64,000 nucleotides of DNA from Picochlorum sp. 'celeri' (Eukaryota > Chlorophyta > Trebouxiophyceae), in the NCBI GenBank assembly GCA_010909725.1, contig JAACMV010000018.1, positions 682,001-746,000 of the forward strand, read 5' to 3'. Below are positions 23,874 to 34,357 of this stretch, piece after piece. Position numbers and translations under genes: made by a program. Under the pieces are notes generated by a model. It was not told where the DNA came from and did not search any database. It saw nothing but the letters and a program-made list of their open reading frames with translations. Within the stretch, counting starts at the first letter, position 1, and each line of letters begins with the position of its first letter.

Positions 23874-25169
23874 TCAAAGAAGGCACAAATCAAGCACCTC
23901 ATCGAACACATCTTCAGAGACTGAAGCACATTTGAGAAGTTTGAGTACCCAATCTTCGTCAAGCATGTCATAGTCTTCTTTTCTCTTCATCAGCATGTGA
24001 CCAGATATTTCAAAAACTGCTGGATCCACCTGAGAATCCAAAACGTCCTGTGGCAGTTCGTTCCTTGCTTTTCTCTGCGAGAAGTAATTTGGAACCAAAA
24101 AAACTCTTGCACCTCTGTCCACAATGAGCATGTTGTGAGGAATATTTTTCACAGCAAGTCGCTGACACAGGCCTCCAATCAAATTTGCCATATCAGTTGG
24201 ATCACCTCCTGATTCGAACACGAGACCATCCACTGGATAATCAACCAATTTTTCGATACGAATAGAGGAGTGACCAACTTTCTTCTTTGAAACGAACGTG
24301 GTTTTTGCGCGCTCCAGAGGCATTGCTGCTGACAAGTAGTATGCTTGGAAATGAAGATGGTTGATTGTTGCGTATGCGCCCAGCGAGTTATATCCAATCC
24401 TGAAATATGGATTATTTGCTTCCTGAGCAAATTGTAGTGCCAGCAAGAGTGTGTCAGGTGTCACGAGCTGCGGCAAATTATCCAACACTCGTGGAACGAG
24501 GAGGACATGGCCATACTCAATTGGTGAGACATTAATCACAACCAGATTTGGAGAACCTGAAACAACGAAAGCTTCCTCAAACTCTCCCCCACGTCCGTGT
24601 TGACTTTCTTCGAATGCAAACAGAACTTCTTTCTGCATTGCCTTGCAGAAATTGAATTTGCAGTCATCAAATGGCTGGTCCACCTTGTCCACGCGAAATT
24701 CTGTTGGCCTCTTCTTGGAAGCTCTGCCTTCGTTCAGCTGAGCAATAAACCCATATGATCCTTCAATTGTGTGCGTTGGGCACGCTGTCACATCATATCT
24801 GAACAATCCTTCTTCCGCCTTGCATTCCCACTCTGCCAGGATCAAGGTGTCCAACAAGCTCTTCTGAGGGACAACCTGTCCACTGGACTCTGAGCTGTGC
24901 TCGTCAGTAGAATCTCCCACGTGTGAGGAGATCACCTCGGATTCATTGTCAACATCTGGGACAATCATATCGGTAAAGCTTCCGAAAGACCTGATTTTGT
25001 GAATGGCATTCACTTTTGGAGCAAAATTGTACAAATGTACCGTGGCTCCCAAAATCTGCCTGATTGGCTTCTCGGACGAATCAACTTTCTCCTCATTTTT
25101 GCTCTGATCATCATCCTGTAACTGAGTCAGAGAATACACAGTCTGTGATTTCACAATGGAGAGTGTCAT
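23874..25169 (-). CDS. VTC2: GDP-L-galactose phosphorylase (VTC2 family)
   Basis: Catalyses the committed step of the plant (Smirnoff-Wheeler) ascorbate pathway, GDP-L-galactose plus phosphate to L-galactose 1-phosphate. Single exon, 431 aa from the ATG at 25169; the frame is open for ten more codons upstream but without an ATG. Conserved segments in order: GSYGFIAQLNEGR, RPTEF.VDKV.QPFDD.KFNF, INVSPIEYGHVLLVPRVL, NPYFRIGYNSLGAYATINHLHFQAYY with the HIT-like catalytic histidines (HLHFQ), and a C-terminal ISGHMLMKR block. Predicted cytosolic or nuclear. The upstream leader region is long (711 bp to the next gene) and contains an open non-AUG frame that may be regulatory. Confidence 0.93.
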   Translation of the reverse strand: MTLSIVKSQTVYSLTQLQDDDQSKNEEKVDSSEKPIRQILGATVHLYNFAPKVNAIHKIRSFGSFTDMIVPDVDNESEVISSHVGDSTDEHSSESSGQVVPQKSLLDTLILAEWECKAEEGLFRYDVTACPTHTIEGSYGFIAQLNEGRASKKRPTEFRVDKVDQPFDDCKFNFCKAMQKEVLFAFEESQHGRGGEFEEAFVVSGSPNLVVINVSPIEYGHVLLVPRVLDNLPQLVTPDTLLLALQFAQEANNPYFRIGYNSLGAYATINHLHFQAYYLSAAMPLERAKTTFVSKKKVGHSSIRIEKLVDYPVDGLVFESGGDPTDMANLIGGLCQRLAVKNIPHNMLIVDRGARVFLVPNYFSQRKARNELPQDVLDSQVDPAVFEISGHMLMKRKEDYDMLDEDWVLKLLKCASVSEDVFDEVLDLCLL

Positions 25170-25910
25170 TTTTCTCTCTTGTCTCCTCAACTGTTGCAAT
25201 CCACCTTTTGACCTTATTGCTAGCCTTATTTTCGATTATGGCCAAAAAATTTATGTACGATTCCTTACGATACTATCTGAAAGATTTATTTAATGTATCT
25301 ATCCTTTAAAGGATTTGCTATGAGAATTCCTAATACTTGGCTCACCAAGAGTCTATTCGTGCTGTTTGCTACTAGCAAGTCTACTTGTTTCCTCCACCAG
25401 ACTGGCGCAAAATATCCTGAAAATACGTCAAAAATGAGATTAGGCAAAGAACTAAATCCAAGCCAGGGCGTAACGTTCAAACATAAACGAGAGGCTTTCA
25501 ACACCACATGCAGCAGCACGCACCGAAGGGCTTCCCCCCAAAGACACAGGACAACCTCTACCACCAGAATTATGTAAATTAATCATCTATAAGTATTTCT
25601 AACACCAATGTACTATGTATCTTGTTTCGATCGCAATATTCTCTTTTGATTCTGAAGTCTCGGACTCTACCACGTTACGTTTACGAGCTGAATGCACGCT
25701 CACTGAGTTGTACTCCAAAGTCAACAGTAAGAATCAAACTTCTACCGGACCACTGCGTGGCATTGACGCATGTATATGCCACGTGAAATGGCGTTAATGC
25801 AACGCGTGTGGGCATCGTCAATCCCGAGAGATGGTACCATCAATACTGATGTCCAATGGGGCACATATATGTGCGTATATACGCCTTGTAGATCCGTGGC
25901 TGAAATTACA
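25170..25910. promoter_or_regulatory. Long leader/promoter region upstream of VTC2, with a non-AUG open frame
   Basis: 741 bp between VTC2 and the AAMP-like gene, one of the longest gaps in the window. On the VTC2 strand, 25564-25286 is open for about 92 codons without any ATG, beginning near in-frame CTG and GTG codons, with a sequence containing GEALRCVLLHVVLKAS. Plant GDP-L-galactose phosphorylase mRNAs are known to carry a translational feedback uORF with a non-AUG start; whether this frame is its equivalent is a guess. Confidence 0.35.
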
Positions 25911-27239
25911 TTACAGTGGCGGACTTCTCAAGTCAAACACTCGACATATGCAATCTTCTCCTCCAGTCAAGATCTGATTGCCATCTGGTGACAAGGCCAT
26001 ATTCTGGATAGGATCAGTGTGCCCTCTGAACTCATAGACACAAGACCCTGACCTTGCGTCCCAGCAGCGTACTATTCCATCGAGGCAGCTCGATACAATC
26101 ATATGGTTTGATGGATGCGCTAATACTTTGGTAACTCCATCCGGATGCTGGCATTCCACGCGTACACTGAGTGTGGCCATATCCCATACGACCACATTCC
26201 CATCCATACCAGCACTTGCTGCCAGGGAATTGTCTGCAAGATAAATAATGCTTTCTATGCTCGTTCCATCAGCGTGCTTATCCAAAGACCCTAAGACTTT
26301 CCCTCCCTCGAGGGATACTAATTTAACAGTCCCTGCTTCTGCTCCAGAGAGAGCAGTTTGGCCATTGGGATGTATTCCCATGCATGTGAGACCAGTGGCA
26401 TGGAAATGTGCCCCCTCAACACACGTGATAGCCTGGCCAGACTTTGGATCCCATACACGGAGAGATGCGTCTCCCTCTCCTCCCCCTGTGACGACCAATT
26501 TCCCATCAGGGGTGAAAGAGCCACACGTGACTGACCCTGCATGCCCAGAGAAGGTCATCATGAATTCCCCATTTTGGGCCGACCACATCCATGCCGTGAA
26601 ATCAGAAGAGCCAGCAAGAACTATACTTCCTCTTGGATGCCATTGAACCCACTCGACAGATTCAGATGGCCCATCAAGGGTATGCAGGCAGTTGCCATGT
26701 TTGACATCCCAGATTTTGACGCAACCATCCATGGCCCCACTGGCCAGCAAACTGCCATCGTGATTAAAGTCCATCGACGTGATTGTATCCTTATGACCTT
26801 TCAGTTCAAAGACATCCCCTTGATTTTCCATAAAAGCGTCTTCGCCTACCCTCCAAATGAATCCTACATCGTCTCCCCCACCTGAGGCCACCGTGTCAGG
26901 TGAAACTCTGCTCCAGGCCACAGCATATACGGCTTCACTATGCCCTTGAAATGCGTGTATTGAATCATCCACATAATCATTATCCATCATCATATCCATA
27001 TCTCCTTCATACTCTTCCACATCCTCGCCTGCATCTCCTGCGCACATGCAACTCAGCGTTGGGGTATATTCTTCACATGAAATAGACCAGGAACGAAAAC
27101 CCATCTCCAATTATGTTACAATACCTTGATTTCCATCCAAATCAGCCACAACAGTCCCACCAACAACTTCTCCATTTTCAATAGCCACGTAATCTTGTTC
27201 GTCACCAGAAGCACCTCCCATATCGGTAGATTCCTCCAT
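25911..27239 (-). CDS. AAMP/Sqt1-like WD40 repeat protein
   Basis: About 413 aa. Exon 1 (27239-27125) encodes an acidic leader; an 87-nt intron is followed by exon 2 (27037-25911). After a Met/Asp-rich acidic stretch (MDMMMDNDY) come about eight WD repeats, starting with HAFQGHSEAVYAVAWS and including SVEWVQWHPRG..LAGSSDFTAWMW, the block that best identifies the angio-associated migratory cell protein family. The yeast member Sqt1 is the dedicated chaperone of ribosomal protein uL16, which is the likely role here. The frame reads open through the intron, but the spliced form joins the acidic leader correctly (GNQ|GDAGEDVEE). Confidence 0.82.
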
Positions 27240-27709
27240 ATCTGCAGAGAAAATCGTATATAAATATTTGTTGTTTAAGCTTTTCAATGGCTCATGACCT
27301 TGGATGCGTCATGGAAGTATTGCCATTCTCTGATCAGAGTTCCCATGAGAACGAGGACTCTTCAAATCAAGGGACACCTTTTTAATCCGACACACGCAAA
27401 TCATTCAGAATATTTGAATTCCATGGATGTGCATCCAAATACCATGAAGGAGAGGGGGAGCGATCGCGGTTGAGTTGAACGCTTGAACATGTACAGCATT
27501 ATTGTCATTGGGAGCTTACTGCTTTTTGTGGTGTCTGAAAAGTCATTCATACATTTCTCGTACGTGCATATGGGTTGAATATGGTCTTGTATGGTCGGGT
27601 ATACGTACGATACAGCCTGCTGAATTCGATGTGTCATCGCGTGCAGGCGGACAGCAAGAAGGGCCTTTTGGTATGTGCTGAGCTGTGCTATTTTCTTATG
27701 GGTCGTCAA
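27240..27709. other. Divergent intergenic region, AAMP-like / APP1-like
   Basis: 470 bp. A possible additional 5' exon of the APP1-like gene may lie around 27487-27665 (hydrophobic reading MYSIIVIGSLLLFVV), but the frame joins are not convincing. Nothing else recognised. Confidence 0.4.
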
Positions 27710-29970
27710 ATGGCTTCAGGAGCTGGAGGGGCTCGGCATGGCTTGGATTATGCTTACAGCGGTGCGTTGACGGGACTGTTCGGAACTGTCCACTTTGTTT
27801 CCAGGACTGTGTTGGTTGATACTCCTTGAGGAACGGCACATATGCGACCTGCAGGTTATCGCTGCATCTGTTGTTGAGGATGAATATCTTAAAAAGACTG
27901 GATTAACTCCAATGGATATCGAGGCGACACGCGTTGTCAGGCAAAAGTATCGCAGTCCTTCTGGCCAAGGGCATTCGGAAAGGATTATGGATATTGTCAA
28001 TGCAATCACCAGGGTGCGCATCTTTTTCCTATGTGTCAGCGTTTATGACGTGTCCTGATTTTCATGACGACTTGTGGAGATCTGCAGGGGAAAGGATACA
28101 CTGCAGGTACCAAGCAGCTTGTTTCCAGGGTATCTGGTGCCACCAGGAAACTCCAGAAAGGGCTGCATAGGATTATTCAGTCCGTTGGGAAGGAGGAATT
28201 AAATTTTATTTTATGTTCTATTAATGTTCCTGCTATGATTGAGGTTGCTCACACCAAGACCATAAAATTGCTTGTGGGGACAAGGTTGAAAGATCTGGAA
28301 ACCGTGTCCAGGGCAGCTATTGTTGATGGTCTGCAAAAGATTGGATTGAGATATAGGCACCAACGGCAAGAATGGGCAAAACAGATCATATTACAGACAT
28401 ACGGGGTTCATCTGACATTATTTAAAGCATACATTGATGACGGTGGTGATTATCATTCAATGTACAAACTCCTGTACAATGACCTCCAGGGAGAAGTTCA
28501 CAAAGAAGTTTTGAAGCATATTCACGTGCAAGCGGAAGCAGCAATGGAAGCCTTTCATCAAATTGATCAGAGTGGATCGAAAACTCCTGGGATAGTGTTG
28601 AAAATTTTGAGTGATGTTGATGACACTGTTTTTTCATCTGGAGGCTCATTCCCGGCGGGGCTTGACTCGCGATACCCAAGGTGCGATTGAATGAATGAAC
28701 GTAATAGCCATAGAGTTATATGCGTAGATTACTATCCACTGAATTGTACGTGGTATACATGTGCAGAAAGTCATATTATCCAGGTGCATTGGCCCTGTAC
28801 GCTGCTATGGACAGACACTTTGCAAAGAAACATCGTGCAAGCTTGGAAACATTGAAATCCCTTGCATCAGGGGATTCGCCTACAAAGTCCAGAGTACCGT
28901 CAAACATTCAGAAACTTCATCCCGCGAACCTGCCAAAATTGAAGACAAGCACACCTTTGAAGATACCTTCACCTCAGGTGTCTAATAAGAGTGACGAGTC
29001 ACAATCGCCACTTCCAGGCACTTCTCCAGAATTTTACATTCTGGGTGATTTGATGACACCCAGAGACACGGTTAACTTTTCGGCATTTTCTGGACTGAAC
29101 AGATCTCACAGTGGAGCAACATCACATAGGAAAAACAGTCCTCACCAGGAGGGTTCTAATTTAGTCTTATTATCTGCTAGGCCAGAAAGTTATAAAGGAC
29201 TGACAGAAAGTGAAAGCTATAGAAAATATTTCCAGCCATTAGTTGAGCGCGGAGATTTGGATACTTCTCCAACAATGCTTCTTGGGTCATTGGATTCAGG
29301 CCCTCGAGCACTATTGAAGTTATTTTTCGGAAGCTCGAGCGACCCCGAACATCTCAAATCAAAAACTGCAACAGACGCATTGTATCAGACACTCGCTGCT
29401 AAGAAATTGAGTAGATTTAACGAATATGCAGCTTTGTATCCTGAAGCTGCCTATGTATATGTAGGAGACAATGGACAAGGAGATGTTCTTTGTGCTGAAG
29501 CATTGGCCAACAATATGGTATCGAATCCTAGGATTATCGCCAGCTTTATTCACAAAGTTGCACCAACAATGTCAACCCTATCCATGTTCCGGAAAGAAGA
29601 GAATAGACCTGAAGACATTGTTCGCTCATGGAAGATGAGAGGGATCCATCTCCATCAAACGCACCTTGGCATGGCGAAAGCCGCACTTGATCTGGATTTG
29701 ATTAGTATAGATGACGTAAGGAAGATAGGGATGTCCGCTGTATGTGAATTTGAAAGGATTTCAAGCAGGTATAGTGGCAGGCATGCAGGAAGGCACTTAC
29801 CAAAAGCTGCAAAGGATCTGAACTCTGACATTGATAGTATCAATTCTTCACTTGCAGAAGCTGATAGGATCCCTTACGTCAAAACTACCTCTGGAGAGGA
29901 AGCACAAACTTTTCCAGGCGACATGGTTTCCAAGCAGTCTTCCATGGAACATGACGTTATTTTAGAATAA
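27710..29970 (+). CDS. APP1-like phosphatidate phosphatase domain protein (DUF2183)
   Basis: About 685 aa from four exons: 27710-27761, 27805-28013, 28088-28680, 28767-29970. The first ~290 residues are helical and unassigned. The catalytic region has the HAD-type motifs of yeast App1: SDVDDTVFSSGG (DxDxT nucleophile), LLSARPES (motif II), KKLSRFNEY (motif III lysine) and YVYVGDNGQGD (motif IV). App1 dephosphorylates phosphatidic acid at endocytic sites. A Ser/Pro/Lys-rich insert of roughly 100 residues separates motif I from motif II, and the C-terminal ~150 residues extend past the domain. The start codon is uncertain, as the first intron is only 43 nt and upstream exons are possible. Confidence 0.78.
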
Positions 29971-30207
29971 GTCCATTACGCATTCTGATTCCCTCATCGT
30001 GGTACAATATTTTGCAAATAGCACCTAAATGATATTATTGGTGTAATTTTGAACTCACAAGCGAGCAATCAGAATGAATATGGCTTGAAACAGAGCCCGC
30101 ACTGTTCTTTGTGTCAGTTTTGTTGCACCTTTTTTCGGGAGAGATGGCGAGTTTTGCTTTGCATGCGCGATTTATAGATTATAATTAGATGTTATACGGG
30201 AATTGAG

Positions 30208-32137
30208 ATGCATTCTCGAGTCTACCACAGGCCCACGCCTTTGCAAGGTGTGGCAAGGACCTCTACGCCTCATATTCAAAGACGCTTCTGCGGCACTGAT
30301 CCTCAGTTTGGATCAATCAGAATGATTGATTCTACAATAATTGTGTATTCAAGTTATGGAAATGAAAATGTGTCTGTCAGGACAAAGTTAGGGGTCGACA
30401 AGAACAGTTTTGACTCTGTCCTCAAATGTACGTGGACTGCGTCTGTGCTTCAACTTTGGATACTTGAGCGATCTCGTATTAAGATGTATTTTTATCCGTG
30501 CAGCATTGTGTGAGAAGAGTCAGTACGGAGAAGCCTGGAGTTTATACAGAGACTCCAGTGACTGGCTTGCATTTTTAAGTTATAATACCCTCCAGAACTT
30601 GCTATCTCAATGTCTCAGGAATAGAAATTTTGCAGCTGCTGTTACTGTATTTGAAGATATGAAAATGACGGGATTCAGACCAAATAAAGTGACGTTTTCC
30701 ATGCTGATCAGTGGACTTGCGAAGCATAGAAGGAGGGGGTCGGGTTTCAGAGAGCTTGGATACAAGTATTGGAGAGAATTGCGGGCAATGCATGGCAATT
30801 TAGATCCTGCAGCTCTTAGAATAGGCATGCAGGCGTGCGTCGGAGTAGGAAAATTCGATGAGGCGGAAGAGATTTTGAATTTATTAGAAGAAAAGGATGC
30901 AGCAGCAGACATTAGGACGTACAATATTCTCATCAATGGATATGCAAAAAAGAGAGACACTTCAGCGATAGAGTTATTGTTTGATAAGATGAGAGTATCT
31001 GGAGTAAAGCCTTCAATAACAACTTACAATGCGCTAATATCATCCCACGCAAAAAGGGGGAGGATGGGAGAGGCTGTCAGGTGCTTGGAGCGTGCTGAGT
31101 CCGATGGAATCGCAGCAGATGCCTGGACGTATACAATCATAATGAAGGGTCATATAAATAATGGTGATTTCTATCAGGCGAAACAGGCATGGCGTCAGAT
31201 GGTTGAATCAGGAGTGAAGCCAACCCTTGTCTCCTTCTCAGTCATGATTGACTGTGCCATAGGAGAGGGTGATATGGCTCATGCCGAAAGATTACTAAGT
31301 CAAATGATTGAGCAAGGGGGCCATCCTTCTGAAGTTACATTCAATTCGATTCTGAGAGCGTATGTTGCTGACAATTCCTTAGAGTCACTACACAAAGCTG
31401 TCAGGGTCTTGGATCAGATGCAAGATTCTGGAGTGATTCCTTCAACAGACACCCTCAACATGCTCATGTCCGCAGCTGTATCAGCAGAGCAAAGTTCGAT
31501 GGCTGAGAAGGTGTACGATCGAATGCAAGAGATGGGACAGTATGCTGATGGATACACCTATACGATTTTGATTCAGGCTTATGCAAGACAGGGGCGATTG
31601 CCAGATGCTGTGACAGCTTTTGAAAATCTTTCAAAAGACCCCCACGCTATCGTAGATATAGCAGCTTATAATGCAATGGTGGATGCATTTGCCCGTTCTG
31701 GAGAAATGCAAGCCGCAGAGAAGATGCTAGACACGACTTGTACATTTGCATCTGCGACAAACACAGAGCCTCCTGTGGAGGCGTTTGGAGCAGTAGTAGC
31801 AGGATATGTTAGACTTAAGATGGTTAATGCTGCAGTCAAAACCGTGAGGAGATTTCATTCCATCGGCGGCCAACCCGATGTGCAAATGTTGGATCAGTTG
31901 ATAGACCTCTGTGTTCGAACTGGGGACTACAAGGTAGCAATGCAAGCCGTGAGAGCAATGGAGCTTGTAGGAGCAGAAGTAGATAAAGAAAAGTATAAAA
32001 CAATGATTACCCGCCTCGAAGAAAAATCTCGTGCGCGTCGCTCAAATCAGTCCAAGTTGGAAGAAAAGAATTCATCAAAAGCGTACATGGAGCGATTTAA
32101 ATTCTGGTTGGGACTCCCAAATTCGTATTACCAGTAA
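30208..32137 (+). CDS. Pentatricopeptide repeat (PPR) protein, organelle-targeted
   Basis: About 617 aa; exon 1 30208-30427, intron 76 nt (GTACGT donor), exon 2 30504-32137. The N-terminal ~30 residues are Arg/Ser/Thr/His-rich without acidic residues, consistent with a mitochondrial or plastid presequence. From ~residue 75 onward there are about a dozen P-type 35-residue repeats with the expected pattern (TFSMLISGLAK, TYNILINGYAK, TYNALISSHAKRGRMGEAV, TYTIIMKGHINNG, SFSVMIDCAIGEGD, TYTILIQAYARQG, AYNAMVDAFARSGEM). No SMR, DYW or other C-terminal domain is present; the tail is basic. Likely an RNA stabilising or processing factor; target unknown. Confidence 0.85.
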
Positions 32138-32146
32138 AACCGTGCA

Positions 32147-33064
32147 TCATAACATATCCGAATTTATTATTTTATTCGCATATTGAAGTCCTTTCTCAAC
32201 ATCTTCAGGCAGAAACCCATACGAGTTGAGCTGTCTCAGCAGTTGCTTTCCATCACACATTCCTAGCCCGAGGTATTCACACAAAAGCTCCCTCCGCCAA
32301 GTCACGTTATCGCCCTGTATACCAAAATCACAATAATCAGTATCATACGGATTCCAAAGGTACTCCAAAGGTATTCCACGTACCCGTTGATGCATAGGTG
32401 CCACCACACCCTGAGATATCAAATATTCCCTAGAAAACACATTCTCTCGTCTACTCTTCCTGCTCCGCCTAATAGCTGCCTGGATCGCAGCTGAACTAGC
32501 ATGCTCCACCCCAACATCTCCAATATCTTTATATTTTTTGTTAACACGTGATTGAGCTGAAGCCACCGGGATAAAAGCGTGCCAGCAGCCATCAACACGC
32601 CTATCAATCTCATTTCGAGCCTGCCTTCCCGCAACATCCGGATCCAGTAACAGTATGATTCTCTTATACACTGTACCAAGATGCTGCAACTCCCCAATCA
32701 AATCACTATCACCTGCTCTTGTAGCACTCCCAAGCACATACACATCCACATCTAAAAACGCTCGTATCCTCCTCATATCATTCACCCCTTCAACCACAAT
32801 CAACACCCCAGCAAGTGCCCTCTTCCTCTCTCCCGACTGAACCCCTCTTTTTTCCATTGAACACACACATGTATTATCATATCGAGATTCCCAGGCCATT
32901 GTCCTTCTAGGCATTGGTCCACGCAAATAGAATTTGCTTCTCCTAGTCCCATGCATTGCTGAGACCTGACCGGAGGCAATGCTCATAAAAGCCTGACAAC
33001 TACGTATTCTACTCATAGGTATGGCAATGTAATCACACTGACCCGGGCATCGAAGGGAATACAT
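32147..33064 (-). CDS. RNase M5-like TOPRIM protein, probably plastid-targeted
   Basis: About 282 aa. Exon 1 is 33064-32384; a 69-nt intron (in frame, so invisible to ORF calling) precedes exon 2, 32314-32147. A leader of ~90 residues rich in Arg and Ser but also Cys/Met precedes a TOPRIM domain: GVLIVVEGVNDMRRI (catalytic Glu) and RIILLLDPDVAGRQARNEID (DxD), then GCWHAFIP and GVEHASSAAIQAAI. The C-terminus, RRELLCEYLGLGMCDGKQLLRQLNSYGF, matches the domain that follows TOPRIM in bacterial ribonuclease M5 (RnmV), which matures 5S rRNA. A role in plastid 5S rRNA maturation is inference. Stop is 9 bp from the convergent PPR stop. Confidence 0.75.
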   Translation of the reverse strand: MYSLRCPGQCDYIAIPMSRIRSCQAFMSIASGQVSAMHGTRRSKFYLRGPMPRRTMAWESRYDNTCVCSMEKRGVQSGERKRALAGVLIVVEGVNDMRRIRAFLDVDVYVLGSATRAGDSDLIGELQHLGTVYKRIILLLDPDVAGRQARNEIDRRVDGCWHAFIPVASAQSRVNKKYKDIGDVGVEHASSAAIQAAIRRSRKSRRENVFSREYLISQGVVAPMHQRVRGIPLEYLWNPYDTDYCDFGIQGDNVTWRRELLCEYLGLGMCDGKQLLRQLNSYGFLPEDVEKGLQYANKIINSDML

Positions 33065-33208
33065 CTTTTCCAATCCTGATGGCCTCGTGGGAAGATCCCA
33101 AGATGGCCAGGTCCATCAACATCTTTTCAATACACGCAGAAGAGGCCCACCATCTCCTTAGAAATACAATCTAAACTATTTCTTCATATAAAGTAAAGGA
33201 TTCAAGCC

Positions 33209-34076
33209 ATGAAGGCCCTATATCGCCTGGGTTTTCTCCTCCGAGAGACCGGGCAAGCACTTGATACACTAGGGTGCAAGTTACAGGGAAATTATTCTTA
33301 TTTAGAGCAGCGTACGTGTTTTTCTGGACAACTACCTGTACAATTATGTATCAAAGTTCGCAAAAGGGAGAAGAAGAGGTATGCATCTTCAGCGACTGAC
33401 AAGTAAGGGCGTATTTCTTCTTTCGCAGTGAATCGCGCCAGGCCCGTGATGAATCTGTACGATAAGGTACCAGATCTGGGCAAAAATGTTTTTGTAGCAC
33501 CGAACGCCCTCGTGTCAGGTCGTGTTCGAGTTGGGAATAACTCCTCAATCTTTTACGGGGCTGTTGTTCGAGGTATGCGCTCACGCTCTTTGATGATTAG
33601 ATATCAGTTCAGTGTCTAATGTACACAATTCACGCGCAGGGGATAAAGGATCGATATCTGTGGGCGAGAACACAAACATTCAGGACGGAACTACCGTCAG
33701 TACACACTCCAGCAGGCTTGGTGGCCATGTGCAAAACACATCGATCGGGTCAAACGTGACCATTGGTCACCAAGCTAGCCTGCATGGGTGTGTTATTGAA
33801 GATGAAGCCTTGATTGGAATGGGTGCGACGTTGTTGGAAGGCTCGAGAGTCGAAAAAGGAGCCATGGTGGCAGCAGGTGCCATTGTTCAGCCTGGGACCA
33901 CAGTGCCCGCTGGAGAGATTTGGGGTGGTGCTCCAGCAAAGCATCTGAGGGCTTTGAAACCTGAAGAGAAGTCATTCTTGGCCGAATCAGCAGAGCATTA
34001 TGTGAATGTCGCTGCCGTGCATTTGGAGCAGACAAACAAGAGTCTTTTGGATATTGCAAAGTCAAAGGGATTGTAA
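33209..34076 (+). CDS. Mitochondrial gamma-type carbonic anhydrase (complex I subunit)
   Basis: Left-handed beta-helix protein of the gamma-CA family that forms the matrix-exposed domain of mitochondrial complex I in plants and algae. Exons 33209-33311, 33429-33572 and 33640-34076 give 227 aa. The N-terminus (RLGFLLRETGQALDTLGCKLQG) is characteristic of plant gamma-CA1/2. Hexapeptide repeats follow, with NTNIQDGTTV and the histidines of VSTHSS and NVTIGHQASLHGC corresponding to the zinc ligands, then IGMGATLL, GAMVAAGAIV and EIWGGAPAKHLR. It lacks the long C-terminal tail of angiosperm gamma-CAs. Divergent to the RNase M5-like gene (144 bp between starts). Confidence 0.92.
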
Positions 34077-34357
34077 CACACGTTTCTACCTCCAAGCTCT
34101 GTGAAAGTACTGGTAGTGTCGATACCTACGGCTTTGCGAGCCTACTACTATCATGAGATGATTCTCGTGATGGATCATGATTGCTCTGTCTCAGCCCATG
34201 CATGGGATGCTTTGCATCTTCGACCAGCTGGTCATCTCGTTGATGTTCTCATCATCAACCGAATACACTTGGTTGTTGCGTAGCAACCCTCGATGTCATA
34301 ATTTTTTCAAATAATTCTAGTAGTTGTAATGATAGGTTTTGTTCTCACATTGAGCTA

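Noticed and set aside
25293..25577. 94-codon plus-strand frame in the VTC2 upstream region
   Set aside because: It begins with ATG but has no recognisable motif and the opposite strand frame is the one that fits a VTC2 leader.
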